53,423 nucleotides of DNA from Kluyvera georgiana ATCC 51603 (GCF_001654985.1 NZ_LXEU01000057.1:1-53423); one strand, 5' to 3'; positions 17,323-27,579 are shown, numbered from the stretch's first letter. Numbers and translations are program-made. The notes: generated by a model not told the origin, from the letters alone.

Positions 17323-17355
17323 AAAAGGGCCCATGTACGGACATGAACCCTTTTT
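17323..17355. terminator. Terminator of the second dhaK-dhaL operon
   Basis: On the minus strand this hairpin follows the dhaL stop by 16 bases. AAAAGGG(CC)CATGT and ACATG(AA)CCCTTTT pair with a two-base internal mismatch and a four-base loop, and a run of T follows on each strand. Confidence 0.75.
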
Positions 17356-17370
17356 AGGCGGGCGGGTGGA

Positions 17371-18000
17371 TTAGCTGGAATGGGTGAATTCGGCCATAAA
17401 TTGCAGAATTAGCGCCATCGACACCGCGCCGGGGTCACAGTGGCCGATGGCCCGCTCGCCGAGATTTTTCGCGCGCCCGAAGCGGGCCACCATCGTGGAT
17501 GTCCCTTCCGCACCGGCCATCGCCGCCTGTGCGCAATTTGCCAGCGCTTCAGATAATGGCAGGGCCGTGTCTGAACGTGCGCGCGTTGCCGCTGCTGCGA
17601 GTGCATCCATCATCGTTTTATCGCCCGGCTCTGCGCCGCCGCGCTGGTGGATAGCCTGCATACCTATCTCCAGCCATTCAGCCAGCGTCGCGGCATCCAG
17701 CTCGCGGCGTCCTGCCAGCCCTTTGCCGCCCGCGCGAAACAGGGTGCCAAAGATTGCGCCGGAAGCGCCGCCCATGCTGGTCATCAGCCGCGTGCCGCTT
17801 TGCAGCAGGCAGTCACCGATATCGGCGGGAGAAAATTCAGGCGCGGAAAGTAGCGTCTGCAAAGCGGTAAAGCCGCGCTTAATGCCAATGCCGTGATCGC
17901 CATCGCCAATGACCTGGTCGAGTGCGGTCAGGCGCGGTTCGCTGGCGATCATGCCCTGGGCAACGTGCTGTAGACAGGCGGTGAATTGCGTGGTGTTCAT
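17371..18000 (-). CDS. Dihydroxyacetone kinase family DhaL subunit (canonical)
   Basis: The 209-residue protein begins MNTTQFTACLQHV and has all the hallmark motifs of DhaL: LDQVIGDGDHGIGI (Mg-binding aspartates plus histidine), MGGASGAIFGT (nucleotide loop), EPGDKTMMD and GHCDPGA. The frame is open upstream to 18057, but the ATG at 18000 follows GGCTGGAGA and lies directly after the DhaK stop. It should transfer phosphate to the ketone or aldehyde held on the partner DhaK. No DhaM is encoded nearby. The donor could be ATP, as in single-chain and some two-subunit kinases, or a PTS protein encoded elsewhere. Confidence 0.9.
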   Translation of the reverse strand: MNTTQFTACLQHVAQGMIASEPRLTALDQVIGDGDHGIGIKRGFTALQTLLSAPEFSPADIGDCLLQSGTRLMTSMGGASGAIFGTLFRAGGKGLAGRRELDAATLAEWLEIGMQAIHQRGGAEPGDKTMMDALAAAATRARSDTALPLSEALANCAQAAMAGAEGTSTMVARFGRAKNLGERAIGHCDPGAVSMALILQFMAEFTHSS

Positions 18001-18001
18001 C

Positions 18002-19006
18002 TTATTTTCTCCAGCCGAGGGTATTGATGGGGTGGTCATACAGACGTTGCATTTCATCGTCCAGCCACAGCAGGCTTAACGAAAATCCGGACATCTCCAG
18101 CGAGGTGCAAAAGTGGCCGACCTGTACGTCGTGAGTGTGAATACCGCGTTCTGCCAGCGCCATGCCGACCTTACGGGTGATGACCATGAGCTCAGTGTTG
18201 CTTAGCGCACCCAGGTTATTGACGCTGACGCAGACGTTATCGCCGTGGCCAAACGGGAGGTCATCGCACAGGCGGGCGATCATCATCTCGACCAGTTCGT
18301 CGCTATGCGGCATGGGCATACGGCAGAGTCCCGGCTCACCATGAATACCAATTCCCAGCTCGATTTCGTTGTCTGCCAGCGTGAAGTTAAAGGCGTCGGA
18401 CTGCGGTAGTGCGCAGCCGCTGAGCGCCACGCCGATGGTACGCGTATTGTGATTGGCCTTTTGCGCCAGCGCTTCCAGCGCGGGCAAGGTGTAGCGCTCA
18501 AACTGTGCTGCCGCACCGGCGAGTTTATACAAGAACGCCAGGCCGCCAACGCCGCGACGGTCGGACATTCTTTCCTGTGGCGCAGAGGCAATATCATCCG
18601 TGGCGCGTACGGTGCGGCATTCGATCCCTTCTTCCGCCAGTATCTCGGCGGCGATATCAAAGTTCATGCCGTCGCCGGAGTAGTTCCCATAGAGGAACAG
18701 CACGCCGTTGCCCTGATGAACGGCCCGGCTGGCTTCAATAATCTGATCGGGAGAAGGCGAGGTGAAAACCTCACCCAGCGCGCAGGCATCGATGCCACCT
18801 TCGCCGACGAACCCGGCAAATGTCGGCTCATGACCGCTGCCGCCGCCGCTGACGATAACGGTCTGGCCGGTTTGCGTCATCGTGCGATAAACCGCACAGT
18901 ACTCCGGGAGGGCGTGGATCTTTCCGCGCCCGGCGTACACCAGCCCTTCCATGATTTCGCTGCGGATATTATCGGTGTTGTTGAACAGCTTTTTGGGTTT
19001 CTGCAT
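18002..19006 (-). CDS. Dihydroxyacetone kinase family DhaK subunit
   Basis: The 334-residue protein starts MQKPKKLFNNTDNI. The ATG at 19006 is preferred over a GTG six bases upstream because GAGGGAG lies five bases before it. His59 in GGGSGHEPTF, Asp112 in YGNYSGDGMNF and His222 in GIHGEPG match the substrate-binding and covalent-hemiaminal residues of DhaK. It pairs with the downstream canonical DhaL and the two probably form one enzyme. The substrate may be dihydroxyacetone or a related four-carbon ketose such as erythrulose, for which members of this family are known. It is transcribed toward fabV, away from the other kinase genes. Confidence 0.9.
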   Translation of the reverse strand: MQKPKKLFNNTDNIRSEIMEGLVYAGRGKIHALPEYCAVYRTMTQTGQTVIVSGGGSGHEPTFAGFVGEGGIDACALGEVFTSPSPDQIIEASRAVHQGNGVLFLYGNYSGDGMNFDIAAEILAEEGIECRTVRATDDIASAPQERMSDRRGVGGLAFLYKLAGAAAQFERYTLPALEALAQKANHNTRTIGVALSGCALPQSDAFNFTLADNEIELGIGIHGEPGLCRMPMPHSDELVEMMIARLCDDLPFGHGDNVCVSVNNLGALSNTELMVITRKVGMALAERGIHTHDVQVGHFCTSLEMSGFSLSLLWLDDEMQRLYDHPINTLGWRK

Positions 19007-19137
19007 CGTCACTCCCTCTCGTAAGGTCCTGTTTCTTTAGTGACGATTTTACCTGCGCAGCCCGTTTAGACCTGGCAACTTTGATACCAATTAATCTCCC
19101 AAACCAGGGGCATGACTGGGGGCCAAATGCGCCAGGG

Positions 19138-20049
19138 CTAGTCGGCGATTTTGCGTTCCAGCACAATCTTCCAGAACGCATCGACCAGCGGTTCGTGCAG
19201 CCGTTTTTTCTGCACGCAGACCCCCAGTTCAAACGGGGTCTTCTCATCGCTACGTTCTAAAATCATCACGCGGTTGCGCACCGGCTCCGGGCTGTTTTCC
19301 AGCACGATTTCGGGAATGAGCGCCACGCCGCAGCCCAGCGCCACCATCGACACCATCGCCTCATGGCCGCCTACCGTCGCGTAAATTGATGGGTTGCTGA
19401 TTTTGTGACGACGGAACCACAGCTCAATGCGACGGCGAACCGGCCCCTGATCGGCCATGATAAACGGCACCGTCGACCAGTCGGGCTTATCAACCGAAAC
19501 CTGATTACGCACCGGGCAGGGCAGCGCCGGGGCGATCAGCACCACCGCCAGATTTTCCAGCATCGAAAAGGCGACCGCGCCGGGCAGCGTTTCCGGCTTA
19601 CCGGCAATCGCCAGATCGGCCTCGCCGGTGACCACTTTGTCCATCGCATCGGCGGCGTCGCCGGTGGTGAGCTTAATTTCCACCGAGGGATGCTCGGCGC
19701 GGAAGCGGTCGAGGATTGGCGGCAGATGACTATAAGCCGCTGTCACTGAACAGAAAATGTGCAGTTCACCAGAAAGTGATGGCCCCTGCTGATCGAGGGT
19801 GTGGCGCAACTGCTGATACTGCAACAACGTTTGCTGGGCAAATACCCGCAGTTCTTCCCCCGCTTCGGTCAGCGTGACCGTGCGGTTATCGCGCACAAAC
19901 AGCGCCTGGCCGAGGTCCTCTTCCAGCCGCTGAATCTGCCGGGAGAGCGTGGAGGGGCTGACGTGCATCGCCCGCGCGCTGCGGCCAAAGTGGCGGCTTT
20001 CCGCCAGATGCAGGAAGGTTTTCAGATCGCGTAAATCCACCGATTTCAC
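19138..20049 (-). CDS. ilvY: LysR-type activator of ilvC
   Basis: The 303-residue protein contains DLRDLKTFLHLAESRHFGRS, the N-terminal winged helix-turn-helix characteristic of IlvY. The effector domain follows. It activates ilvC when acetolactate or acetohydroxybutyrate accumulates. It is divergent from ilvC with shared operators between them, as in E. coli. Starts three codons apart are possible (ATG at 20049, or a GTG further in that gives the E. coli-like length). The C-terminus ends KIVLERKIAD, a little longer than the E. coli protein. In E. coli ilvA is its other neighbour; here the accessory block intervenes. Confidence 0.96.
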   Translation of the reverse strand: MKSVDLRDLKTFLHLAESRHFGRSARAMHVSPSTLSRQIQRLEEDLGQALFVRDNRTVTLTEAGEELRVFAQQTLLQYQQLRHTLDQQGPSLSGELHIFCSVTAAYSHLPPILDRFRAEHPSVEIKLTTGDAADAMDKVVTGEADLAIAGKPETLPGAVAFSMLENLAVVLIAPALPCPVRNQVSVDKPDWSTVPFIMADQGPVRRRIELWFRRHKISNPSIYATVGGHEAMVSMVALGCGVALIPEIVLENSPEPVRNRVMILERSDEKTPFELGVCVQKKRLHEPLVDAFWKIVLERKIAD

Positions 20050-20063
20050 CTCACGGTTCTATA

Positions 20064-20100
20064 TTGCATAAATTGCAACGTGACGTTGTGAATATATCAA
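20064..20100. promoter_or_regulatory. Likely IlvY operators in the ilvY-ilvC divergent region
   Basis: Two 15-bp dyads, TTGCATAAATTGCAA at 20064-20078 and TTGTGAATATATCAA at 20086-20100, start 22 bp apart, about two helical turns. IlvY is known to bind tandem operators between ilvY and ilvC. The TTG-N9-CAA form and position fit this. Confidence 0.6.
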
Positions 20101-20191
20101 TTTCCGCAATAAATTTCCTGTTGTAATGTGAGTCTATTCTCGCAAAAGCGAACCGAACAATAAGACACACAACATCACGGAGTACACCATC

Positions 20192-21667
20192 ATGGCTAAC
20201 TACTTTAATACACTGAACCTGCGCCAGCAGCTGGCGCAGCTGGGTAAATGCCGCTTTATGGGCCGCGACGAATTCGCCGACGGCGCGAGCTACCTTCAGG
20301 GTAAAAAAGTGGTCATCGTCGGCTGTGGCGCTCAGGGTCTGAACCAGGGCCTGAACATGCGTGACTCCGGTCTGGATATTTCTTATGCCCTGCGTAAAGA
20401 AGCGATTGCTGAGAAGCGTGCTTCCTGGCGTAAAGCGACCGAAAACGGCTTCAAAGTAGGCACCTACGAAGAGCTGATCCCGCAGGCTGACCTGGTAGTT
20501 AACCTGACGCCGGACAAACAGCACTCTGACGTGGTGCGTTCCGTGCAGCCGCTGATGAAAGACGGCGCGGCGCTGGGCTACTCCCACGGCTTCAACATCG
20601 TCGAAGTGGGCGAGCAGATCCGTAAAGACATCACCGTAGTGATGGTGGCGCCGAAATGCCCGGGTACCGAAGTGCGCGAAGAGTACAAACGTGGTTTCGG
20701 CGTACCGACGCTGATCGCCGTTCACCCGGAAAACGACCCGAAAGGCGAAGGTATGGCGATTGCTAAAGCCTGGGCTGCGGCGACCGGCGGTCACCGTGCG
20801 GGCGTACTGGAATCTTCTTTCGTGGCGGAAGTGAAATCTGACCTGATGGGCGAGCAGACTATCCTGTGCGGTATGTTACAGGCCGGTTCTCTGCTGTGCT
20901 TCGACAAGCTGGTGGCAGAAGGCACCGACCCGGCATACGCCGAAAAACTGATTCAGTTCGGCTGGGAAACTATCACCGAAGCGCTGAAGCAGGGCGGCAT
21001 CACCCTGATGATGGACCGTCTGTCTAACCCGGCGAAACTGCGCGCTTATGCGCTGTCTGAACAGCTGAAAGAGATTATGGCGCCGCTGTTCCAGAAACAC
21101 ATGGACGACATCATCTCCGGTGAATTCTCTTCCGGCATGATGGCTGACTGGGCTAACGACGATAAGAAACTGCTGACCTGGCGTGAAGAGACCGGTAAAA
21201 CCGCGTTCGAAACCGCGCCGCAGTTTGAAGGTAAAATCGGCGAGCAGGAGTACTTCGATAAAGGCGTGCTGATGATTGCGATGGTGAAAGCGGGCGTTGA
21301 GCTGGCGTTTGAAACTATGGTCGATTCCGGCATCATCGAAGAATCTGCTTACTACGAATCACTGCACGAACTGCCGCTGATTGCCAACACCATCGCCCGT
21401 AAGCGTCTGTACGAAATGAACGTGGTTATCTCCGATACCGCAGAATACGGTAACTACCTGTTCTCTTACGCTTGCGTACCGCTGCTGAAAGAGTTCATGA
21501 CCACGCTGCAGACCGGCGATCTGGGCAAAGCGATTGCCGAAGGCGCGGTAGACAACGCGCAGCTGCGCGACGTGAACGACGCGATTCGCGGTCATGCTAT
21601 TGAGAAAGTAGGCCAGAAGCTGCGTGGCTACATGACCGATATGAAGCGCATTGCGGTAGCTGGATAA
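20192..21667 (+). CDS. ilvC: Ketol-acid reductoisomerase (class II)
   Basis: The 491-residue enzyme isomerises and reduces acetolactate and acetohydroxybutyrate with NADPH, the second common step of branched-chain synthesis. The nucleotide-binding motif [22 protein letters not shown] lies at about 36-57. The long form, with a duplicated C-terminal knotted domain, is typical of enterics. Substrate and Mg residues lie in the tracts around [15 protein letters not shown] and [13 protein letters not shown]. Expression is expected to depend on IlvY and substrate induction. It is followed by REP elements and a terminator. Confidence 0.98.
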   Translation: MANYFNTLNLRQQLAQLGKCRFMGRDEFADGASYLQGKKVVIVGCGAQGLNQGLNMRDSGLDISYALRKEAIAEKRASWRKATENGFKVGTYEELIPQADLVVNLTPDKQHSDVVRSVQPLMKDGAALGYSHGFNIVEVGEQIRKDITVVMVAPKCPGTEVREEYKRGFGVPTLIAVHPENDPKGEGMAIAKAWAAATGGHRAGVLESSFVAEVKSDLMGEQTILCGMLQAGSLLCFDKLVAEGTDPAYAEKLIQFGWETITEALKQGGITLMMDRLSNPAKLRAYALSEQLKEIMAPLFQKHMDDIISGEFSSGMMADWANDDKKLLTWREETGKTAFETAPQFEGKIGEQEYFDKGVLMIAMVKAGVELAFETMVDSGIIEESAYYESLHELPLIANTIARKRLYEMNVVISDTAEYGNYLFSYACVPLLKEFMTTLQTGDLGKAIAEGAVDNAQLRDVNDAIRGHAIEKVGQKLRGYMTDMKRIAVAG

Positions 21668-21682
21668 GAGGCTGCTGGAATC

Positions 21683-21764
21683 GCCGGATGGCGGCGTGAA
21701 CGCCTTATCCGGCCTACAATAAAGTGACCATTACGTAGGCCGGATAAGCGTTGCGCCATCCGGC
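21683..21764. repeat. REP pair (BIME)
   Basis: GCCGGATGGCGGCGTGAACG...TTATCCGGCCTAC (21683-21717) is followed by the inverted unit GTAGGCCGGATAAGCG...GCCATCCGGC (21735-21764). These match the REP consensus well. They lie between the converging ilvC and ppiC genes. Confidence 0.92.
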
Positions 21765-21770
21765 AAAAAA

Positions 21771-21801
21771 AGCCCGGTGTTTAAACACACCGGGCTTTTT
21801 A
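21771..21801. terminator. Bidirectional terminator between ilvC and ppiC
   Basis: AGCCCGGTGT and ACACCGGGCT form a perfect 10-bp stem around TTAAAC, with an A run before and a T run after it. Confidence 0.88.
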
Positions 21802-22098
<297 letters not shown>

Positions 22099-22140
22099 TT
22101 ATGTGATAAATCAGGGCGCAATATTAGCATGTAAAAGCCG

Positions 22141-23634
22141 TTACAGGATGTCGAAGGTGATGCGGCTCCATGACAGCGGCGGCAGGGTGAGGTCGGAGAC
22201 CGTGAGCGTCTCCGGCGCAACGCGATCCGGACGATCAAAGGTATTTTTCGCGTAGAGATCGTCACAGCGGAGGATCTGATGTTCTGCAAGACGCGTCTGG
22301 CCAAACGCCGACAGATCCGGATCCAGCGTAAAGCTGTCGTGAAAATCGCTGTTCAGCGCGAATAAATAGAGTTTACCCTCAGCGGCGTTGTGAACCACGG
22401 CAGACTGGATGCGTCGTGCATCACCGTATCTGCTGCTGAAGGTGCCCGCAGGAATGAAGTGGCGTAATGCGCTGCCTTTCGCCACGTTAGCCACCATCGC
22501 AAAAGGCCAGAAGATGGTCTGACGAATCACGCCGCCGCCCGTTTCGGTAAAGATGGGGGCAATGACGTTCACTAACTGCGCCAGGCTGGCCATTTTCACC
22601 CGATCGCAGTGGTTAATGAGGGAGCAGAGGAGGCCGCCAACGACCAGCGCATCGAGAAAAGAGTAACGGTCTTCCAGTAGCGGCGGCGCAACCTTAAAGC
22701 GATTCTCTTTGTGCTTCATCGGCGCATCCCATGGGTCACCGCGCAGATACCAGACGTTCCATTCATCGAAGGAGATCATAATGTCCTTCTTACCGCGCTT
22801 GTAGGCTTTCACATAGTTGGCGGTGCTGACGATGGTCTCAATAAAGTTGTCCATATTGACGAAGGAGGCCAGGAAGTCGCTCTCTGTGCCTTCGTTTTCA
22901 TAATACTGGTGGCAGGAGATGTAGTCGACGTAGTCGTACAGTTCCTCGAGCACGACCCGATCCCAGGTGGGGAAGGTATCCATCATCGAGCTTGAACTCC
23001 CACACGCGATCAGCTCAACCTCCGGGTCGACGCAGCGCAGAATTTTAGCCGTCTCGCGCGCCTTTTTGGCGTAGTCGTCGGCGCTCATCTGCCCGGTTTG
23101 CCATGGGCCGTCCATCTCGTTACCGAGGCACCAGAGTTTAAAGTTATAGGGCTCGGCGTCGCCGTGCTGCACGCGCAGATCGCTGAGGGAGGTGCCGCCA
23201 GGGTGGTTACAGTATTCAATAAAGTATCCCGCTTCCTGCGGCGTGCCGGTCCCCAGATTGATGGCGATCATCGGCTCGACGTGGGTTTGTTGGCACCAGC
23301 GGTTGAACTCGCTGATGCCGAACTGGTTGCTCTCTTTGCTGATCCACGCGTAGTCCAGGCGCACCGGACGCTCTTCTTTTGGGCCAATACCATCGCGCCA
23401 GTTGAAGCCGGAGACATAGTTGCCGCCGGGATAGCGCACGGTGGTGACGTTCATCTCTTTCACCAGGTTAATCACGTCCTGGCGGAACCCTTGCGCATCG
23501 GCTTCCGGGTGGCCGGGTTCGTAAATACCGGTATATACCGCGCGGCCCAGATGCTCAACGAAAGAGCCAAACAGCCGGGGGTTAATCTCGGCGATGCGAT
23601 TCTCCGGGGTAATGGCGAAGTGGAGCTTCGACAT
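22141..23634 (-). CDS. Intracellular alpha-L-arabinofuranosidase (GH51)
   Basis: The 497-residue protein resembles GH51 family enzymes, which release terminal arabinofuranosyl units from arabinan or arabinoxylan oligosaccharides. The acid/base is Glu173 in LWCLGNEMDGPWQ. The nucleophile is Glu291 in ISFDEWNVWYLRG. A catalytic barrel (about 1-380) is followed by a beta-sandwich domain. No signal peptide is seen, so it should act in the cytoplasm on imported oligosaccharides. It starts 11 bases after the upstream symporter stop with an AAGGAGGAA ribosome site, which makes a two-gene operon. It resembles the Geobacillus/Bacillus AbfA type. Confidence 0.93.
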   Translation of the reverse strand: MSKLHFAITPENRIAEINPRLFGSFVEHLGRAVYTGIYEPGHPEADAQGFRQDVINLVKEMNVTTVRYPGGNYVSGFNWRDGIGPKEERPVRLDYAWISKESNQFGISEFNRWCQQTHVEPMIAINLGTGTPQEAGYFIEYCNHPGGTSLSDLRVQHGDAEPYNFKLWCLGNEMDGPWQTGQMSADDYAKKARETAKILRCVDPEVELIACGSSSSMMDTFPTWDRVVLEELYDYVDYISCHQYYENEGTESDFLASFVNMDNFIETIVSTANYVKAYKRGKKDIMISFDEWNVWYLRGDPWDAPMKHKENRFKVAPPLLEDRYSFLDALVVGGLLCSLINHCDRVKMASLAQLVNVIAPIFTETGGGVIRQTIFWPFAMVANVAKGSALRHFIPAGTFSSRYGDARRIQSAVVHNAAEGKLYLFALNSDFHDSFTLDPDLSAFGQTRLAEHQILRCDDLYAKNTFDRPDRVAPETLTVSDLTLPPLSWSRITFDIL

Positions 23635-23645
23635 AACGTTCCTCC

Positions 23646-25040
23646 TTAAGCGGGGTAGTGGTTAGCTTTTAAATCGGTCTGAATTTCGTTCATCATCCGG
23701 GTGTCCAGCTTGTAAAAGAACAGGAACAGCAGTGATGTGATGATGCTGCCCGCTGCGGGAATGACGGTGATCAGCAGCATAATGGCGTTCAACGTCTCCG
23801 GCGTTTGCTGAGGCGCGTCCGGAACATAGTGCGTTAAGGACAGAATGGTGGCGGTAATCGTGCCGGCAATCGCCAGACTCACCTTCAGGGCAAACAGGTT
23901 GCCGGACGCATAGACGCCGGACATGCGACGCTTGAACTTCCATGCGCCAAAGTCGTCGGCATCGCCAATAAAGGACCAGAATATCGGCACCGTAATCGCG
24001 CCAATATAGCCGCGCAGAGTGTTGAGGGCGAAAATAGTCTCTATGTTTCGTGGGTCGATAAAGTAAATAAGGATGGAGATGGCCGCGGTAATAAAACCAA
24101 CGTAAATATATAGTTTCACCTTGCAAATATATTTCGTTAACGTATTCGTGGTTAGGTTACCTAATATCGCAGCCACGATCCCGATACTGATAAACACCGT
24201 CGTCCAGAGGTCGTTAAGGTGCATGAGATATTTAGTGAAATAGATGGTCGCGCCGCCGCAGACAAAAGCGGGAATGCAACCGATAAACATCCCGGAGACC
24301 ACCAGAACCCACTGCTTGTTTTTAAAGGCAAAAAGCAGGCTTTTGAAGATATTTTCCTGAGGCCCCTCTTCCGGCGCGATGCGCTCGCGGGTATTGAAGA
24401 CACACAGCAGGAACATGCAGAGACCAATAATTGAAAAGAGGGTGTTGGTAATAAAGAACCCTTTTTGCTGATCGCCCGCGCCGAAATAGTGTACGAGCGG
24501 CAACAGCGTTAAGGAGCACAGCAGCACCGCACAGTTAGCCATGGTAAAACGATAGGACTGACACGAGATGCGATCGACCGGGTTGGCGGTAATCACGCTG
24601 CCCAGCGAGCAGTAAGGAATATTGACCGTACTGTACAGTACGGACAGCAACAGGTAGGTGACAAAAGCATACACGCCTTTCCAGCCCGCGGTGATATCCG
24701 GCGTATAGAACGCGAGGATACAGATCAGGCAGAAGGGAACGCAGCCGTAAAGAATATAAGGGCGAAAACGTCCATAGCGTGAACGCGTGCGATCGGCAAT
24801 TCCGCCAAGCATGGGGTCGACAAACGCATCAACCAGTCTGACGACTAAAAACATGGTGGCGAGGAGCGCCGCATCCAGACCAAATATATCGGTATAAAAA
24901 TAGGTGAGAAACATGGTGACCGGGCCCCAACTCATATTACAGGCCGCGTCGCCAAAACCAAATCCTAGCTTCTCCCTAACGCTCAATCTCTCCGTGCTAT
25001 TGGCCACGGTGACGTCTGGTAATAAAATTTCCTGTGCCAT
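23646..25040 (-). CDS. GPH-family sugar:cation symporter (pentoside/oligosaccharide)
   Basis: The 464-residue protein has about twelve hydrophobic spans and belongs to the glycoside-pentoside-hexuronide:cation symporter family (MelB/XylP/YicJ-like). Family hallmarks include REKLGFGFGDAACNMSWGPV near the N-terminus and VDAFVDPMLGGIADRTRSRYGRFRPY after the second span. It probably brings arabinose-containing oligosaccharides across the inner membrane for the downstream arabinofuranosidase. The exact sugar is inferred only from the neighbour. No regulator gene is adjacent to this pair. Confidence 0.9.
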   Translation of the reverse strand: MAQEILLPDVTVANSTERLSVREKLGFGFGDAACNMSWGPVTMFLTYFYTDIFGLDAALLATMFLVVRLVDAFVDPMLGGIADRTRSRYGRFRPYILYGCVPFCLICILAFYTPDITAGWKGVYAFVTYLLLSVLYSTVNIPYCSLGSVITANPVDRISCQSYRFTMANCAVLLCSLTLLPLVHYFGAGDQQKGFFITNTLFSIIGLCMFLLCVFNTRERIAPEEGPQENIFKSLLFAFKNKQWVLVVSGMFIGCIPAFVCGGATIYFTKYLMHLNDLWTTVFISIGIVAAILGNLTTNTLTKYICKVKLYIYVGFITAAISILIYFIDPRNIETIFALNTLRGYIGAITVPIFWSFIGDADDFGAWKFKRRMSGVYASGNLFALKVSLAIAGTITATILSLTHYVPDAPQQTPETLNAIMLLITVIPAAGSIITSLLFLFFYKLDTRMMNEIQTDLKANHYPA

Positions 25041-25469
25041 TCTTTATTTCACCATAAAGTAAGTGGTTAATTATTGCTAACAGTGAGAACTACAGGTAAA
25101 CCCAAACAGATAACGAGAGTCATGACGGTGACAATACTATTGACGGCATTGCTTTCATTTTGTGATGTTTCATTGATATCGCTTGTTACCCTCTTTTTTG
25201 TGCAGGGATACAGCTATATTCTCCATATTAATAATGCATTGGTTTTCATTTGAAATTAATTATTCAGAGGATGAATTGTTTTCAAAATATATTATGCAGA
25301 ATACGTTTTTTCGATTTTCCTCGGGAAAAAGCGTAGCCCTGTGGCATAAACATCAGCCTCCATTCCGTCCGTCGCCGATTTTCTCCGGCGCGTCTCGGTG
25401 GGCGATCCCTCCCGCCAGACTTTCTGCTACAATCCACACCCCCGTGTTTACAGATTGAGCAATCCCCCT
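25041..25469. other. Symporter-rep divergent intergenic region
   Basis: This 429-bp gap holds the promoters of the minus-strand symporter-arabinofuranosidase operon and the plus-strand rep gene. The part from 25140 to 25320 is markedly AT-rich and unlike the flanking backbone. A frame reading into rep from 25398 is open, but the ATG at 25470 is the correct rep start. No RNA gene or clear operator was recognised. Confidence 0.5.
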
Positions 25470-27491
25470 ATGCGTTTGAACCCCGGACAACAACAAGCCG
25501 TCGAATTTGTCACCGGACCCTGCCTGGTGCTGGCGGGTGCTGGCTCCGGCAAGACCCGCGTTATCACCAACAAGATTGCCCACCTGATCCACGCCTGTGG
25601 CTATCAGGCGCGCCATATTGCCGCCGTGACCTTTACCAACAAGGCCGCGCGTGAGATGAAAGAGCGTGTGGCGCAAACGTTAGGGCGCAAAGAAGCACGC
25701 GGGCTGATGATCTCCACTTTCCACACGCTGGGGCTGGATATCATTAAGCGCGAGTACGCCGCGCTGGGGATGAAGTCGAACTTCTCGCTGTTTGACGATA
25801 CCGACCAGACCGCGCTGCTCAAGGAGCTGACTGAAGGGCTGATTGAAGACGATAAGGTGGTGTTCCAGCAGCTGATCTCGACGATCTCCAACTGGAAAAA
25901 CGATCTGATGACCCCGGCGCAGGCGGCGGCCAGCGCGAAGGGCGAGCGGGATCGTATTTTTGCCCACTGCTACGGCCTGTATGATGCCCATATGAAGGCC
26001 TGTAATGTGCTGGACTTCGACGATCTGATCCTGCTGCCGACGCTGTTGTTGCAACGTAATGAAGAGGTGCGTGAGCGCTGGCAGAACAAAATTCGCTACC
26101 TGCTGGTGGATGAATATCAGGATACCAACACCAGTCAGTACGAGCTGGTGAAGCTGCTGGTGGGGCAACGTGCACGCTTTACCGTGGTGGGGGATGACGA
26201 TCAGTCCATCTACTCATGGCGCGGCGCGCGTCCGCAAAACCTGGTACTGCTGAGCAAAGACTTTCCGGCGCTGCAGGTCATTAAGCTTGAGCAGAACTAT
26301 CGTTCCTCCGGGCGTATCCTGAAGGCGGCGAACATTCTGATCGCCAACAACCCGCACGTGTTTGAAAAGCGTCTGTTCTCCGAACTGGGCTACGGGCCAG
26401 AGCTGAAAGTGCTGAGCGCCAACCATGAAGAACACGAAGCGGAACGTGTTACCGGCGAGTTGATTGCACACCACTTCGTCAACAAGACGCAGTATAAGGA
26501 TTACGCGATCCTCTACCGTGGCAACCACCAGTCGCGGGTGTTTGAAAAATTCCTGATGCAGAACCGCATCCCGTACAAAATTTCCGGCGGCACCTCGTTC
26601 TTCTCACGCCCGGAGATTAAAGACCTGCTGGCCTACCTGCGCGTGCTGAGCAACCCGGATGATGACAGCGCGTTCCTGCGTATCGTCAACACGCCGAAAC
26701 GCGAGATTGGCCCCGCGACGCTGCAAAAGCTCGGCGAATGGGCGATGACCCGCAACAAGAGCCTGTTCACCGCCAGCTTCGATATGGGGCTAAGTCAGAC
26801 GCTCACCGGGCGCGGCTATGAATCGCTGACGCGCTTTACCCAGTGGCTGGGCGAAATTCAGCGCCTGGCGGAACGCGAACCGATTGCCGCCGTGCGCGAT
26901 CTGATTCACGGTATTGATTACGAATCCTGGCTGTTTGAAACCTCGCCCAGCCCGAAAGCCGCCGAAATGCGCATGAAAAACGTCAACACGCTGTTTAGCT
27001 GGATGACGGAGATGCTGGAAGGCAGCGAGCTGGAAGAGCCGATGACTCTGACCCAGGTGGTCACCCGCTTTACGCTGCGCGACATGATGGAACGCGGTGA
27101 AAGTGAGGAAGAACTGGATCAGGTGCAGCTGATGACCCTGCACGCATCAAAAGGGCTGGAGTTCCCGTACGTCTTCCTGGTGGGGATGGAAGAGGGGCTG
27201 CTACCGCACCAGAGCAGCATCGACGAGGACAATGTCGATGAAGAGCGCCGCCTTGCTTACGTGGGCATTACCCGCGCGCAAAAGGAGCTGATTTTTACCT
27301 TGTGCAAAGAGCGCCGTCAGTATGGCGAACTGGTTCGCCCGGAGCCGAGTCGTTTCCTGCTGGAACTGCCGCAGGATGATGTGATCTGGGAACAGGAGCG
27401 GAAGGTGATTACCGCGGAAGAACGCATGCACAAAGGGCAGGCGAACGTCGCCAACATCCGTGAAATGCTGGCCAAAGCGAAAAAAGGTTAA
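25470..27491 (+). CDS. rep: ATP-dependent DNA helicase Rep
   Basis: The 673-residue superfamily 1A 3'-5' helicase begins [17 protein letters not shown]. Walker A GAGSGKTR, motif Ia [12 protein letters not shown], motif [12 protein letters not shown], motif [16 protein letters not shown] and motif [12 protein letters not shown] are all visible. It works with the replisome to remove proteins ahead of the fork and to restart stalled forks. The start at 25470 gives the E. coli length. In E. coli rep is next to gppA; here two extra genes separate them. Confidence 0.98.
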   Translation: MRLNPGQQQAVEFVTGPCLVLAGAGSGKTRVITNKIAHLIHACGYQARHIAAVTFTNKAAREMKERVAQTLGRKEARGLMISTFHTLGLDIIKREYAALGMKSNFSLFDDTDQTALLKELTEGLIEDDKVVFQQLISTISNWKNDLMTPAQAAASAKGERDRIFAHCYGLYDAHMKACNVLDFDDLILLPTLLLQRNEEVRERWQNKIRYLLVDEYQDTNTSQYELVKLLVGQRARFTVVGDDDQSIYSWRGARPQNLVLLSKDFPALQVIKLEQNYRSSGRILKAANILIANNPHVFEKRLFSELGYGPELKVLSANHEEHEAERVTGELIAHHFVNKTQYKDYAILYRGNHQSRVFEKFLMQNRIPYKISGGTSFFSRPEIKDLLAYLRVLSNPDDDSAFLRIVNTPKREIGPATLQKLGEWAMTRNKSLFTASFDMGLSQTLTGRGYESLTRFTQWLGEIQRLAEREPIAAVRDLIHGIDYESWLFETSPSPKAAEMRMKNVNTLFSWMTEMLEGSELEEPMTLTQVVTRFTLRDMMERGESEEELDQVQLMTLHASKGLEFPYVFLVGMEEGLLPHQSSIDEDNVDEERRLAYVGITRAQKELIFTLCKERRQYGELVRPEPSRFLLELPQDDVIWEQERKVITAEERMHKGQANVANIREMLAKAKKG

Positions 27492-27579
27492 CAAGCAGCC
27501 CGACCGAGTAAAGCAATGCCGGAAATGTGCACAGCGCTTCCCCGGCGTCGACGTTGCCTCGGCCGGGCCACAGGTCATC

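Noticed and set aside
20051-20794. 247-codon open frame on the minus strand over the 5' part of ilvC
   Set aside because: Antisense to ilvC and extends through the IlvY operator region; no family resemblance.
25140-25320. Possible mobile-element scar because of low GC
   Set aside because: No inverted terminal repeats, target duplication or transposase remnant could be seen; an AT-rich divergent promoter explains it.
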